Positions 63,942-64,000 of a DNA stretch of 64,000 bases are shown here, piece by piece. The notes under the pieces are model-generated. The model was not told where the DNA came from. It saw only the letters and a program-made list of their open reading frames with translations, and did no database searches. Positions within the stretch are counted from its first letter, which is position 1, and each line of letters begins with the position of its first letter. Source of the stretch: Amycolatopsis sp. WAC 01376 (GTDB lineage: Bacteria; Actinomycetota; Actinomycetes; Mycobacteriales; Pseudonocardiaceae); NCBI RefSeq assembly GCF_003947415.1, contig NZ_QHKL01000004.1, positions 620,001 through 684,000 of the forward strand, read 5' to 3'. Made by a program: the position numbers and the translations under genes.

Positions 63942-64000
63942 ATACACATCGGTCGTTTCAATTTCGATAGATTGGTGAACGGGTGCGCAGGCGCAAGTGG

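Overview
The window is high-G+C DNA with strong G/C bias at third codon positions, many GTG starts, actinobacterial regulators (MarR, TetR, IclR, PaaX, double Lrp), deazaflavin/flavin luciferase-like oxidoreductases and a DUF222-HNH protein. This points to an actinomycete. Pseudonocardiaceae such as Amycolatopsis fits best, but that is inference because no rRNA or housekeeping marker is present.

Region 1 (1-40.5 kb) is chromosomal accessory metabolism. It holds small regulator/enzyme pairs with readable operators: MarR with RidA at 0.5-1.5 kb, and TetR with an NmrA-like protein at 3-4.6 kb. A secretome block follows: a GH87 alpha-1,3-glucanase, two S1 proteases, an M64 peptidase, a GH84 beta-N-acetylglucosaminidase, a secreted alpha/beta hydrolase and a catalytically dead streptogrisin-like protein. 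From 21.7 to 36.6 kb lie catabolic clusters: a TetR-controlled SDR/reductase/acyl-CoA ligase operon; an Lrp-type regulator divergent from an amidohydrolase plus MHS transporter; and a leftward run of acyl-CoA dehydrogenase, CoA transferase, LLM oxidoreductase, GMC oxidoreductase and aldehyde dehydrogenase, with a site matching the KstR consensus inside it. Two families of dispersed palindromes sit in intergenic gaps.

Region 2 (40,561-58,110) is a 17.5-kb island integrated in the 3' end of a tRNA-Leu(GAG) gene. A 20-bp duplication of the tRNA end marks both edges, and a tyrosine integrase with an AbrB-like partner sits just inside the tRNA edge. The cargo looks like defence: a HEPN/Toprim-type protein, an AbiGi-like protein, an EVE/PUA-like protein divergent from an Eco57I-type methyltransferase plus BsuBI/PstI-type endonuclease operon with a third nuclease-like gene, and a large unrecognised 465-residue protein. 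The island also carries decayed genes (NB-ARC ATPase, HAD phosphatase, IS1634 transposase) and two adjoining insertion sequences (IS5 type and IS256 type). No relaxase or type IV secretion gene is visible.

Region 3 (58.1-64 kb) returns to the chromosome: a broken metallo-beta-lactamase-fold gene at the island edge, then a malonate module (IclR regulator, MatC-like carrier, MatB malonyl-CoA synthetase), and a GNAT acetyltransferase overlapping a PaaX-type regulator.
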